Assembly (NCBI GenBank): GCA_036873755.1 | Contig: JAVTVY010039217.1 | Location: forward strand, 95,451-159,450 | Length of the DNA stretch: 64,000 nt | Source of the DNA: Hanleya hanleyi | Lineage: Eukaryota; Mollusca; Polyplacophora; Lepidopleurida; Hanleyidae | Reading direction: 5' to 3' | Part shown: positions 48,632-60,161 of the stretch, one piece after another | Layout: each line of letters begins with the position of its first letter | Numbering within the stretch: the stretch's first letter is position 1 | The notes under the pieces: generated by a model | The model's input: the letters and a program-made list of their open reading frames with translations, nothing else | Told to the model about the DNA's origin: nothing | The model's database searches: none | Made by a program: the position numbers and the translations under genes

Positions 48632-48866
48632 CTAAATAAACTTATTTTAATCCTTGAATCTTGTCCGAGTTCGCGATCCGACGTCTGTTGTCGTTGTTGT
48701 TGTTTACTGGCGAACTGTGACTCCCGCACAAAGGTGATACTGACAATTTGAACGAATGGTGCATATGAGAACCTTTGATAGGAGAGTGTTGGGCAGTATC
48801 GGGCTTATTCATTGGACAGGCACTTCATTATCATCCAATGAAATACAGCGTTACGAAGATTGCCAA
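48632..48866. repeat. Dispersed repeat shared with 17060-17257
   Basis: Second copy of the fragment described at 17060, with an extra roughly 45 bp in the middle. Not coding here: its frame closes after a few codons. Confidence 0.5.
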
Positions 48867-49688
48867 ATGCCATCTTCGCAGTATTGCGGACATCATCAGT
48901 TGCTGCAAACGATGTTGATCTGATATTTTACAGCTAGCTACCACTCGAAACATAATAAAACTATGTTACTTGTGCACTAGCGACATTAATGTACAAAATA
49001 TAAGAATGCTTTGACTGCAATGACTAATGAACTGCAAAACCGTGGGCAAAGAAATTAGACACGGAAATTGACTGGCCCGGGCTTTGCAACAACAACAACA
49101 ACAACAACGAAATGCATCTGACGATCTCTCATTTTCAAGGTCATAAAATCAACAATCTTGGGTTGTTGATTCTCCTTCAAGTATAACTGAAAGGCATAGT
49201 ATCATTTGATTGGATTTTCAAACAGAACACTTGATAGATGTATTGTTTTTTCTTCTTTCAGGAAATATTGAAGGTATATCTTGTGTATTGATGAGGGTGC
49301 CCATAAATGTTACATAACTAAATGTCAGCTATAGGCCTATAAGGCTGCAGATATCCTTGGAAAAAAAAGTTGTTGAAAAGCAATTTCGATGTTTTTTTCT
49401 CAGCCAAAAGCTACATCTTGCGTACAGAAATTCGACAAAGTTAATCATGCAGTCATATTTATTTCATGTTAGCTAACAATTATAAACAACTATTCCTGGA
49501 AAAACAGCTACCTTTTGTAGTACTGAGTACGAAGTAGGCCGCCGAAGCCAGATACTGTCTTTGTCAGAGCAGCACATTCCAAATGTTAGATACTAAGTTA
49601 TTGATGCCTGTCAAAGTGTCGGTCACCTGTGAAATAATTATTCGCAGGCTTGAAATGAAGGCGGACATGTATAATGGATGTGTAATTT

Positions 49689-52600
49689 TCAACTGTAGGT
49701 TTGAAATTTGTTTTCAATTATGTAGTAACTTGACTTGACGAATAGTTCAATGGTCAGTGAAAAGACACATTTAATCCGGACAGAGATACGGAGCGGTGTA
49801 CAAACTAGGCAGCCTAGTGCACATCCCTGGACTTTACGTTCCAAATCTGTGTCTAGACCTGGCCACCATACATAGCTTCTAGCCAAGCTTTTGATCTTGT
49901 TGATTCCTGGGTGTGCGACGTGAAGATCGTCCAGCACTGTTTCCCGACATGTTGCTGGAATTATGACGCGATTGCCCCACAAAACGCATCCATCGTGAAC
50001 ACTCAGTTCTGCTCGGCGAAGATGGTAAGGGTCTATGTCTTTGCTCGGGCTTTTCTGAGGCCAACCTTGTAGTACAAAGTTGAGCACCCGCGATAATACT
50101 GGGTCACGTCGAGTGAACAACTTGATCTGATCTGCTGTGAGCGGAGTTTTATCTTCCAAATGTTCAAACAGTAACACAGTCTCCCCTGGCAGTGGGACGG
50201 TTGATGGCACGGTAGGCAAGGGGAGGCGACTCAGTGCATCTGCATTGCTGTTTGCACTGCCTTCCTTGTAGATGATGGTGTACTCATAGCCCGCGAGTAT
50301 CAAAGCCCAGCGCTGCAAGCGAGCTGCGGTCATTGGAGGTATAGCCTTATCTGGTCTGAATAGACCAATCAGAGGTTTGTGATCCGTAATCACGGTAAAT
50401 GGTCGCCCATACAGGAATTGATGGAACTTTCGTAGTCCAAAAATTATAGAGAGTCCTTCTTTTTCCAGTTGCGAATAACCTTGTTCGGCCTTGGACAATG
50501 TACGTGACGCGAAAGTGATTGGCTTCTCTGTACCATCATCAAATATGTGGGATATCACGGCTCCAATGCCATATGGCGAGGCATCACATGCGAGTACCAG
50601 TTTCCGGTCGGGGTTGAAATGCACCAACACACTTCTGGACTGTAGCAAGTCTTTGGAAGCTTGAAACGCTTTGTCTTCCTCTTCACCCCAGCTCCAAGGA
50701 ACATCTTTGCGTAGTAAATGGTGTAATGGAGCTAGCGTGGAAGCCAAGTTGTTTAAGAACTTTGCATAATAGTTGATCAGTCCAAGATATGATTTCAGTT
50801 CAGTGACGTTCTTCGGCCGTGGAGCATTTTTGATTGCCCCAACTTTTTCCATAAGTGGGTGAATTCCCTCTTTGTCGATTTTGTGTCCCAGGAACACCAC
50901 TTCGTCTGCCATGAAGACACATTTTGTGATTTTCAGACGAATGCCTGCTTCATCCAGCCTGGACAAAACCTTGTCCAAATTGGCCTTGTGGGCCGCGTCT
51001 GTGGCCCCGGTTACCAGAATGTCATCCACTCGCACAACCACGTTGTCTATACCCTGTAGGAGATTTTCCATTGTACGCTGGAAAATGCCTGGAGCCGACG
51101 AAACTCCGTATGGAAGGCGACAGTAAGAAAAAAGTCCTTTGTGGGTATTGATCGTCGTATACTGTTTGGATTCTTCTGTGAGCGTCATTTGTTGATATGC
51201 TTGGCTCATGTCCAGCTTGGTGAATTTCTTCCCCCCACCTAGGGTTGCAAACAAATCTTCAGTTTTGGGTATGGGGTAAGAGTCTAGTTTGGAGACCTGG
51301 TTCAAGGTGAGTTTATAATCCCCACATATGCGTATTGACTGGTCACTTTTCACGACAGGCACAATGGGGGTTGCCCAGTCCGAATATTGTACTGGTTCTA
51401 TTGTGCCTTCTGCCTGAAGTCTCTCTAATTCTGCTTCAATTTTGTCTCTGAGTGCATATGGCACGGGTCGGGCTCTGAAGAATCTAGGCTTGGCCTGTGG
51501 GTCTACCTGAATTTTGGCCTGTACTCCTTGAAGCGTTCCTAATCCCTCTTTGAATAGGTTTGGATACCTACTCAAAATTTTCTCCACATTTGAAGGACCT
51601 ACTGTGGGTGCTTCGCTTGACTGAAGTTTGAAAATTTGTGACCAGTTCAACTTGATGTGCTGTAACCAATCACGGCCCAGAAGATTGGGGCCTTCACCAG
51701 GAACCACTAATGCTGTAAGCTGCACATCCTGGTTGTCATACCGTACGGGAACATCAATGGAACCCAACACTGTTATTTCCTCTCCTGTATAGCCTCTTAC
51801 TTTCACAGTAACTTCCCTGAGACTATCTGTACCTAATTTCATGGATTTGTATGTTTTCTCAGCAATCAATGTTACTGATGCCCCCGTATCAACTTCCATG
51901 TTGATATCAGACTGTCCCACCTCCATATTTACTGTATATGGGGCTCTTGAATCGGTCGTTTTCAAACTGAAGAGGGTATATTCATCCCCTCCCTCATTTG
52001 GGCTGTCGTCAGCTTCCTCTAAGTGGTGTGCCTGCTGTGGCTTCCATTTTCCTGGAGGATGGAATTTCCTCCTCGGATTACCCCTAATCACTTGACCTGG
52101 AGCGGTCATTTTTCCCCTACTCGACTGATTTCTATTCCAACAAGCTGGAGAAATGTGACCTTTTTTATTGCAGATGTTGCAGACTGCATCGATGAAGCGA
52201 CAGGAATCTGGAGAATGGTTTCTGTTACACCTATTACATCGGCTGGTTGACTCATGTTGAGTTTTATGAACTTCAAGTTTTGGCTGTGTTTGCCCTATTG
52301 TCCCCGAGTGAATAGTGGACTGGAGATCTTGGGTGTCCTTTTCTGCCGTTTCAATGGCTATTGACATCTCTAGGGCTTTCTTAAAATCCAAATTCAGTTT
52401 GGACAAAAGTGCTTTTTGAATTTTGTCATTATGTGCCCCACAAACTAGCCTATCTCTCAACATGTCATCCAGTGTGGCCCCAAAATTGCAGTGTTCAGAC
52501 AGTTTACGTAATTCCGACACAAAAACAGCAATAGTCTCACCTTCTTTCCGTGTCCGTGTGTGGAATTTGAACCGCTGCACGATGGGCGAAGGCGGGGGAT

Positions 52601-52844
52601 TGTAGTGGGCGCCAATAATTTGCACTAAGTCAGCAAACGACTTATCTCCAGGTTTTTCAGGAGCAACCAAACTTCTGATTAGTTTATACGTTTTTCCGCC
52701 GCAAACACTTAATAGTATGGAGCGTTTGATTGCTACGTCCGTCACCGCATTTGCGATGAAATAATGTTCGATCCGCTCCATGTATTCCGTCCATGTTCCG
52801 CTGACTTCTTCGTCAAACTCCTCGATTTTTCCGTGCATTGCCAT
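49689..52844 (-). CDS. Gypsy gag-pol polyprotein, truncated in integrase
   Basis: Single frame, about 1050 codons from the likely start at 52844 (the frame opens further up, in the LTR). Order: gag; two zinc knuckles (CNRC..H..C and CNICNKKGHISPAC, about 52130-52260); aspartic protease VDTGASVTL (about 51880); reverse transcriptase with VDDILVTG (about 51009-51034; V in place of the usual Y/F/L before DD); RNase H with DASPYG (about 50580); integrase H2C2 start (HVAHPG...VWWPG...GCALG, 49810-49940). The integrase core DDE domain is missing: the frame runs through the 3' LTR and stops in flanking DNA. It could be copied by trans help but cannot integrate with its own enzyme. Confidence 0.88.
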   Translation of the reverse strand: MAMHGKIEEFDEEVSGTWTEYMERIEHYFIANAVTDVAIKRSILLSVCGGKTYKLIRSLVAPEKPGDKSFADLVQIIGAHYNPPPSPIVQRFKFHTRTRKEGETIAVFVSELRKLSEHCNFGATLDDMLRDRLVCGAHNDKIQKALLSKLNLDFKKALEMSIAIETAEKDTQDLQSTIHSGTIGQTQPKLEVHKTQHESTSRCNRCNRNHSPDSCRFIDAVCNICNKKGHISPACWNRNQSSRGKMTAPGQVIRGNPRRKFHPPGKWKPQQAHHLEEADDSPNEGGDEYTLFSLKTTDSRAPYTVNMEVGQSDINMEVDTGASVTLIAEKTYKSMKLGTDSLREVTVKVRGYTGEEITVLGSIDVPVRYDNQDVQLTALVVPGEGPNLLGRDWLQHIKLNWSQIFKLQSSEAPTVGPSNVEKILSRYPNLFKEGLGTLQGVQAKIQVDPQAKPRFFRARPVPYALRDKIEAELERLQAEGTIEPVQYSDWATPIVPVVKSDQSIRICGDYKLTLNQVSKLDSYPIPKTEDLFATLGGGKKFTKLDMSQAYQQMTLTEESKQYTTINTHKGLFSYCRLPYGVSSAPGIFQRTMENLLQGIDNVVVRVDDILVTGATDAAHKANLDKVLSRLDEAGIRLKITKCVFMADEVVFLGHKIDKEGIHPLMEKVGAIKNAPRPKNVTELKSYLGLINYYAKFLNNLASTLAPLHHLLRKDVPWSWGEEEDKAFQASKDLLQSRSVLVHFNPDRKLVLACDASPYGIGAVISHIFDDGTEKPITFASRTLSKAEQGYSQLEKEGLSIIFGLRKFHQFLYGRPFTVITDHKPLIGLFRPDKAIPPMTAARLQRWALILAGYEYTIIYKEGSANSNADALSRLPLPTVPSTVPLPGETVLLFEHLEDKTPLTADQIKLFTRRDPVLSRVLNFVLQGWPQKSPSKDIDPYHLRRAELSVHDGCVLWGNRVIIPATCRETVLDDLHVAHPGINKIKSLARSYVWWPGLDTDLERKVQGCALGCLVCTPLRISVRIKCVFSLTIELFVKSSYYIIENKFQTYS
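49721..49814 (-). repeat. 3' LTR of the Gypsy element
   Basis: Same as the 5' LTR but for one base. It abuts the integrase fragment with no polypurine tract, which the deletion removed. Confidence 0.75.
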
Positions 52845-52900
52845 GTTGAAACTACGTGAAAGTTCGGTAACAATGTTCCACAAATCCTCGTCGCCAATTA

Positions 52901-52994
52901 TGTAGTAACTTGACTTGACGAATAGTTCAATGGTCAGTGAAACGACACATTTAATCCGGACAGAGATACGGAGCGGTGTACAAACTAGGCAGCC
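52901..52994 (-). repeat. 5' LTR of the Gypsy element
   Basis: 94 bp, minus strand GGCTGCCTAGTTTGTACACC to GTTACTACA; directly abuts TAATTGGCGACGAGG. Confidence 0.75.
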
Positions 52995-53389
52995 ATTATC
53001 CACGCGGTTTTAGAGAGTTCCGTAGTCAGGGGAGGTCACTCTAATTGACAGTCAGTCCCACGTTAATGAAATACCACAAGTTATCCCTATGAAAATGTTT
53101 GCATAATTGAGTTTCTGAGCCGAAACTATGAAAACCATGGAAATATTGAGTTTTTCAGATTATTGGCGCGCCGAAAAATTGAGTTTTGTGAAATTCTCAA
53201 ATTGAGTAGATGAAAGATTTTGGGCTAGAATAACCCCTGCTTGGTCTACCGCCAAAGAGTTCCATTGTCCTCAAATTGTTTATTTTACTTTACAAACATC
53301 GCAACCTGGATCTGGAAAATGTTTTTTATCAATAAATCGACTGCGTGAACAGAAATTAGAACAATTGCAGTGTTGGAAACTGGCATTTG

Positions 53390-53810
53390 TCATGTCATGG
53401 CATATTCATACCAAATTTGAGAAGGTGAGCGGTTCAAGTTATTGCCCAGAAATGAATTTTTCCACCAGGTATTGCCCCCTCTAGGCCCAAGTAGGCGAAA
53501 CGCAATCCCAAGCAACATGTCATGGCATGGTGCATGTACATACATGTATATAATACCAAATTTGAAAACAATCCATTGAGAGGTTCTCAAGTTATTGCCC
53601 CACACAAATATAGGACTTTTCTAACCAAGAGGTACCACCTGTTGACATGCAATTCCTGGTGACACATCATGGCATATGGTATATGCATATCAAATTTGAG
53701 AAGAATCCGATGAGCGGTTCACAAGTTATTGCCCAGAAACGAATTTCAGATGGACAGATGGATGAACGCAGTGACACACAGACGGACGGATGGACAATGG
53801 AATCCAGTAA
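53390..53810. repeat. Pearl-like tandem element
   Basis: Three diverged units around ACCAAATTTGAGAAGGTGAG, CGGTTCAAGTTATTGCCC and TCATGGCATATG, ending in GACACACAGACGGACGGATG. Non-coding. Confidence 0.55.
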
Positions 53811-53979
53811 ATCCCCCTACTCAGTTGTGATATCTTACTGGCCTGGCCTGAAACTGAATGTCGGATGGGGCTTTTGTCCATTGGGACTTCAATCCGTGTT
53901 TTTTTTTTCTTCTTGCTGTGGTTTTGGAGCAAATCCCAATAAGAATGTACCCTTCATCATTTTGATAGAATAGCTTTCA

Positions 53980-54420
53980 CTTATCGGGGGCGAGGACACA
54001 TTTTGTTGTTGGTGTCGTAATATACAGTACAGGGCATTAAAGACTTGACGTGTTGTAAACGCAATTGAAGCGCATGTCTAACGCGACTACTGAAGACTGT
54101 CCAGACTGAAAAAATTTAAGCGCGCGTCTAAATCGCAAGTATGGAGCGACTATAAATTTTCCGCGTTTATCTCCGACGTGGACCTGAAAAACATCGACGC
54201 CAGGCTGAATTCAGTCTGTTGTTTTCAGCGCGTCGACCAGACAGGCGGGAAATATATATGCGAGATTTCTCAACGGGTGTAAATTTTGTGTGAAGCTTTC
54301 TTCAGTCGACAACCGATGACACGGGATCAGTACAGAGGCAATTGCGTTACTGTTTACTCGCTTCGTTCGCGGTTCGGTTATTAAAATATGACCGCAAATA
54401 TTTTTAATCCGAGCGAAGTT
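53980..54420. other. CpG-richer unannotated stretch
   Basis: More CpG than its surroundings (GCGCGCGTCTAA, CCGCGTTTATCTCCGACGTG, GCGCGTCGACC). It could be a promoter-proximal region, but no exon or TSS motif was found on either strand. Confidence 0.2.
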
Positions 54421-55419
54421 TGAACGACTTATGACCGGATTATCATGTTATGAACGGAGTTTGATCAGAATGAAATGAATGGACCGGAGTGAGAATGAGA
54501 AGGCTTTCAATTTACAAGAAATAATGAATGAATGAATGCAAAGTTATGCCTGTGGATAAAGTTGAGTGAATGACAGAATGGCTTACATGTAGAAACCCGT
54601 ATAGTTAAATGACGTTTACAAAATATACTGATTGTAATTGTTATAAATAGATAATGTGAACTCCTGGCCAATAGATCCACGTGGTGCGAGGTGGGAAAGG
54701 AATGTTTGACCTCTGAAAAATTGTATACCGGTACTCTGAACCCTTGGCCTAGAACAAAAGACGTCCTTATTTCCCTGGTTGGAATCAGTGAGGCTTATAA
54801 CACATTCAGTTGTCATCTCTGCATTAATTACGAGGATTATAAACAAGGAAATAAGAGTCCCCCCCCCCCCGCAGTTCCTGGGAATAGGAATTGGGAGACT
54901 GAGGTACATTGTAAATGGAATTGACATCGTCAACGTCAACTCTGCGAACTTTGACCCTGCAGAGCTAAGCCCCGCTGAAAGAGCCCCCTCATGCATAGAC
55001 AATCAATATCACTTACGGAGAAAATTGAAAGGTTTTCTCATTTTTTTCTTGTTTTCTTTCTTAACAATAACTGCTTTTATATCATAAGCAATTTCGCTGG
55101 TTTTTATTTTGGTGCATCGATGGTATGACTGCAAAAACAAACACAGGAAGGAAGCAATCAGAGATTGCTCAATTAAGCTTCCACTTTAATCCGACACTGC
55201 CCCGCCATTGTTCTGTTCTGTATTGGTCAGTGGAGGCCTTCATGATTATGAAAATTCTATTTCAGTCAATTTTTTTGCCATGCCTCGCATAATACATATT
55301 CAAAGTATCGATCAACAAGTGCTAATACAATGTTTTGACGCAAGATGGTCGCCGGGGCTTTCGTCAAATCGGAAAATGAGACCAACATTCCTTGGGAGTA
55401 TATTGTGGTGAAATTATGA

Positions 55420-56610
55420 AGCAATCAGTAAACTTAGAATTTTGCACCCAATTAACTCTTTTTGGGGCAATTTCATACTTCAGGACCTACGTGGTCTGCT
55501 TTGGAATGTAGAATGACATATATATAGCCATTTTCCTGGTCCAAATCGGTTATGGACTGAGATCCAGCCTGGACATCCCGGACAAATAAATATATCCCAT
55601 TCACTTAGGTTTGATAAACAAAGGATCATAACTCTTGAAAATATTACCGAAAGCAGAGAAACTCATGCTGCACAACTATGGGGCATTGACCACATATCAT
55701 GCAAATTTCATACTTGTCCATGCAATATTAACCGAGATCCAGCCCGGACAAGTCCCAATTCACAAAGATTTGAAGAAAAAAAGGGCCATAACTCTTGAAA
55801 ATATATGCGAAACGCGGAGAAACTTCATGCTGCACAACTACAGGGCACTGACCACATATGCTGCGAATTTCATAATTGTCCCTACAATATTAACCGAGAT
55901 CCAGCCCGGACAAGTCCCAATTCACAGACATTTCAGGAACAAAGGGCCATAACTCTTGAAAATATAAGCGAAACGGGGAGAAACTTTACGCTGCACAACT
56001 GTGGGGCACTGACCACATATCATGCAAATTTCATACTTGTCCATACAATATTAACCAAGATCCAGCCCGGACAAGTCCTGGATATACTCAGGGGCCGAAA
56101 TATTCAAAATAATTTACCTGTCATACGTGACAGGTGACTAAAATGTTTACCTGTCACCTTTAAGAATTACCTGAACATGCAATCGTTGAAATTGTCACAT
56201 ACATGTAACTCGAGATTAATGACAAATTTAGATGTTGCAAGACACTAATAAATTAATGACACCTTGTTTACTTGCACTTATTAGCAGGTGTTTTGAATGA
56301 ATTTTGTTGAAGATAAATTTTGAACACCAAAACAAAATTATTGGCTGCCTGTCAATAGAGACAGGTACTTTATTTCTCTACCTGTCTCTTTCAAAAATTA
56401 CCTGTCAGAGACAGGTAGACAGGTGTAAATTTCGACCCCTGATACTGGAACTCGGAGAAAACTCTACGCTGCACAACTACGAGGTACTGGCCACATTCCA
56501 TGCAAGTTTCAATCCTGTCCATCAAATATTAACTGAGATATTGCGCGGACAAGAAACTCGGACGGACAGATGGACGGACGGACAAAGCGATCGCTATATG
56601 CCCCCCCCCC
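55420..56610. mobile_element. Pearl-like array of ~155 bp, interrupted by a MITE
   Basis: Five or six units (CATAACTCTTGAAAATAT, GCTGCACAACTA, CATGCAAATTTCATACTTGT, GAGATCCAGCCCGGACAAGT), closing with GGACGGACAGATGGACGGAC and TATGCCCCCCCCC. The 56089-56441 element splits the last units. Confidence 0.7.
56089..56441. mobile_element. 353 bp MITE with CCTGTC motifs, 5 bp duplication ATACT
   Basis: Ends CAGGGGCCGAAAT...ATTTCGACCCCTG, flanked by ATACT at 56084-56088 and 56442-56446. Subterminal ACCTGTC/GACAGGT repeats, as in 2327-3280. Confidence 0.85.
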
Positions 56611-56739
56611 CCTCTAAGGCATAATTAAGAGAATCAAGTTCCATACTATTCTGAATGTTTCAATAAATTTTCAGTGACAAACACACAAAAATTTTCTTCT
56701 TTCTGAATGTTCAAAATACGACTGACCGTGAGCGGCAAT

Positions 56740-57000
56740 CACCGGAATTTGTTTGTAAGCCCACATTTGACAAGATCCATTTCGTTCTTCGTCTATTAAT
56801 ACAGTGATAAAAACAATTTCCCTTGATTGTCAGCCCAAATTTGACAAGATCCATTTCATTCTTCGTCTATTAATACAGTGATAAAAACTTTCATTTCATT
56901 TGCTTCAACGAAACCACAACTGACCCAGTTTTCTGTTTGGAATTTCGTCTATTAATACAGTGATAAAAACTTTCATTTCATTTGCTTTGTTGTGGAAGGG
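56740..57000. repeat. Tandem repeat, GTCTATTAATACAGTGATAAA
   Basis: Three copies of a 60-100 bp unit centred on TTCGTCTATTAATACAGTGA; one pair also repeats CAAATTTGACAAGATCCATT. Confidence 0.6.
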
Positions 57001-57115
57001 CTGAATATTTTTCAAAAAGAATTTTTACTGGGATGAGGTCACGCAACCCAATGATCAGTCTTTTTAAATTTTTTGTATGGGAGAGAACTCAGTCTGTAAA
57101 TGATGCAAGTCTCAA

Positions 57116-57481
57116 TCAAGTCTTTATATAATTGTTTGTAGAGCCATCGGACAAAGAATATACATATCCTTCAAGTCTTTGCAACGTTTTGTCCAATTTA
57201 CTAACTTCTGAATGGGTCATTGTCCAAAATTTTCTGGTAATTTTGTAATTGTGTACATGTACCTGCAACTTTGTACCCGAAATGGGTACTCCAGTAACCG
57301 TTTCAGCACTAGCTTGAACTGGCCTCCACTCAATCAAGCAAAACAGGTTGTCAATAATAATATTCCTACGAAGTAGGCTCTCATTTGCAAATTGTCCGGA
57401 AATGAGTCGGTCAGTCCATCCGAATCCTTTCGTCGACAAAATAAGGAGAACCGTTGACATTAGAACCTCGATTTTTGGCAT
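57116..57481 (-). CDS. Hypothetical 121-residue open frame
   Basis: ATG at 57481 (or MSTVLLIL seven codons on). A short hydrophobic start (LMSTVLLILSTKGFG) could be a signal peptide; the rest is non-repetitive, mixed polarity, with one Cys. No family recognised and no clear donor or promoter. It may be chance or part of an unseen gene. Confidence 0.2.
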   Translation of the reverse strand: MPKIEVLMSTVLLILSTKGFGWTDRLISGQFANESLLRRNIIIDNLFCLIEWRPVQASAETVTGVPISGTKLQVHVHNYKITRKFWTMTHSEVSKLDKTLQRLEGYVYSLSDGSTNNYIKT

Positions 57482-58813
57482 GAACGTGCATTAGGGGACT
57501 GTTATCAGCAAGTTCTGAGCTGACCTACTTTTGATGAAGATTTGACCTACTAATATTTTGAAGGTTAATATTTCAAAGGCTAATATTTCACCAAAGCAAA
57601 CATTCATTCATAAAAATAATCTCACTTGTATATCTCACTCGTTGATGTAGCTAGTTCTCAAGGCATGGTCAATAAATTTTTTGCTCCTATCTCCGGAACG
57701 ACAAAAACTTGAGAGCTGACACTCTTGACTTTGTAGTTTAGCACTTTTGGGTCATTTTGAACCCATTTGCATAATCCTCCAAGCAGGGGATCATGTGTAA
57801 ATCCAAAATGGCACCCATGTACATTAAGTACGGTATTTTCAAAAGAAAATACCTAATAAAAATTTAATAAATCCGACCGAAAGATCGTCCAAAAAAATCC
57901 ATTTTTATAAAATCACGTCACTGTGGCATCATCATGGTGGTCATCTTGGATTTTCTTACATTTTCAGATCGAGCTTGTCTCAAAGATATAGTGTGGCAAG
58001 TTTCAGAACTCTAGCCTTACGGATAGCAAAAATTATTGGGGGGGGGGGGGAATTGGAACGCTTTCCCCCTCTCAGGCTGCGCAGGCCTGATTTGTTATGT
58101 CAATTCCAGTGATGTGTGTAGAACAAATATTTCTGGTATAAATAAATAATGTTAATACCCACGCATTTATCTCGCATGTAAATTCCAGTGATACATGTGT
58201 GTGTAAGTTTCTGGTATACATGTAAATGTTGGTAATACTTCAGTCATCTGGATTAATTGTCAACTCCAGCTATATGTGTATAACTTAGGTTTCTGGTTTG
58301 AATGCTGTTAATACCCATACAGATATCCTGTTAAATGTCAATTTCAATGATATGTGTCAGGTTTCTGGTATGAATGCTGTTAATACATAGTTATCTGGTT
58401 TAAATATCAACAAGTCAACCGATATGTGTATCAGGTTTCTGATGCTGTTAATACTCCAGTTAGCTGGTTTAAATTTCAAGCCCAGTGATATGTGTATCGG
58501 GTTTCTGGTATAAATGCTGTTAATACCCCAGATAACTGTTTTAAATGTCATGTCCACTGATATGTGTGTCAGGTTTCTGGTATGAATGCTGTTAATACAC
58601 AGTTATCTGGTTTAATCGACAAATCCACTGATATGTGTATCAGGTTTCTGATATAAATGCTGTTAATACCCCAGTTAGCTGGTTTAAATGTCAAGTCCAG
58701 TGATTCAAGGTATGAAATAGACAAACAAATTCTAGTTGCCCATCAGCAAGCACGGGCAACCAACACATCCAAATGCATTGCAATTTGGACAGAATTTGGT
58801 TGCCCAAAGGAAA

Positions 58814-60161
58814 GAGCCATGGCCCCTTTCCCTAGCCATCGGCCCACAGCTAGGCCCTTTGGAAAAATGTTATTTTTGAAGCAATACCCCATAGTCCACA
58901 TCCTTAAGTTCCAATATTTAAAGAAAACGAGGTAAGCTTGTTTCGAGCAAGGGTCGGATTGCAAGTTATAAACGTGTCGAAAGCTCATTTTCAATAAATT
59001 GGACGTATTTTAAGCTCTTTTGGAAAGAAATTTGTATAGTAGGCAGTCAAGAACCAGAATAAAAGCCAATTCATTCAATTCCTATATCAATTCCATACAG
59101 TTTAACCATAAATATATTTTGGTTCCGACTTGCCTTGATCACTAAAACATGAAATGAAAAAAATATTTTATTGGTCGTCTTGTTGGCACAAATGTGTTTT
59201 CAATTCAGTGACACGAAGCTATGGATATCTAATAGCTCAACAGTTTAGACCCTGGGCTTGAGTCCGCAGATAGGCCATTTTTCATCGTTGTGGGTTCGAG
59301 CCCCATTTTCATCATTTATAATGTGATCATTTTTTCCTCCGTTTTATTTCACTTTTGGCATTTCCCCATCCGGAATATTATCAAAAGAAATAGCTTTTAA
59401 TAGTATGAAGCTTGGAACTAATTATGCAAGATAATTAATTTCATTAGCATTGATCATTGATTGTATTTCACGACGGCTAGTATCGGTGACAGCTTAATAT
59501 AAATCACTGCTGTGTGCATATAGATTACTACACATTTTCTTATATTTGTGTTTGAACCATCAACAGAAGTTCTGATGTTATATTTTTGCATGCACACTAA
59601 AGTATCGCTTGTTGGTACCGTGCGTGAGAACTAGACAAGGTCAGGCCAAACCAGAAATTATTGTTGAGCATCACACCTATACCACAGAAACATGGGAACG
59701 AAAGAGGACAAATACTCCTACCAATGCACTGATGTAACAAAAGATACAGACTTACTCAACATTGGGCTGCCCACGAGTGAATATTAGTTAAGTCAGTTAC
59801 TGTTACCAGAAAAAGTTTCCGCACATTTTTGTTTCGGTTTGTGCAGATCAGCGACACAAATGAGTACAAACTGCTGCAGATATAACCTCTCCAGTACGAA
59901 TTCGCAACACCTATATTTGATCTGCTTATTTTCATCCTAGAACACGGTTGTATACCAGAATATTTTGTGTTGATAGCAATGGTATGTCATAAAAAAATTC
60001 CATTCATCAAATAATTTACTTTGGTTGGCCTGAAAAAATCCTCGTCTGAGTGCGTCCCAGTGCGTAGTATGTCACCTTTGTTTACCAACCACCAGGTGGG
60101 TTGGATGCCTGTTAGTGCACAGTATATATGGGCCGCTACCTGGGCAAAGGGACCATGGCTC
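58814..60161. mobile_element. 1348 bp Spy-like DNA transposon between AAA and TTT
   Basis: TIR GAGCCATGGCCCCTTTCCC / GAGCCATGGTCCCTTTGCCC, preceded by AAA (58811-58813) and followed by TTT (60162-60164), no target duplication. The intact MITE at 40792-40945 shows the unoccupied site (AAAGAAAATTTAGG). Insertion between AAA and TTT without duplication is the published hallmark of Spy transposons. No transposase found, so non-autonomous. Confidence 0.7.
59232..59312 (+). repeat. tRNA-like sequence inside the Spy-like element
   Basis: A box (TAGCTCAACAGTTTAGA) and B box (GGGTTCGAGCCCC) are well formed, with ACCCTGGGCTTGAGTCC between; the acceptor stem does not pair. Probably a SINE head or tRNA relic. 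Confidence 0.45.

Larger units (their letters stand above)
49721..52994 (-). mobile_element. Gypsy retrotransposon with 94 bp LTRs, integrase-deleted
   Basis: LTRs 49721-49814 and 52901-52994 differ at one base (A/C) in 94. ATTA flanks both sides (49717-49720, 52995-52998). Next to the 5' LTR the minus strand reads TAATTGGCGACGAGG, the expected primer-binding position. The 3' LTR follows directly after the integrase zinc-binding start, so about 1 kb or more of pol is missing. LTRs this short are known from the mag lineage. Confidence 0.85.
48432..53239. mobile_element. hAT-like element, 5 bp duplication CTTGG, split by Gypsy
   Basis: TIR CAGGGGTTTTTCTAGCC / CAGGGGTTATTCTAGCC, flanked by CTTGG at 48427-48431 and 53240-53244. 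About 1.5 kb without the retrotransposon. ATTGAGTTT repeats fill both subterminal zones. It carries the dispersed repeat 48632-48866. Confidence 0.8.
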
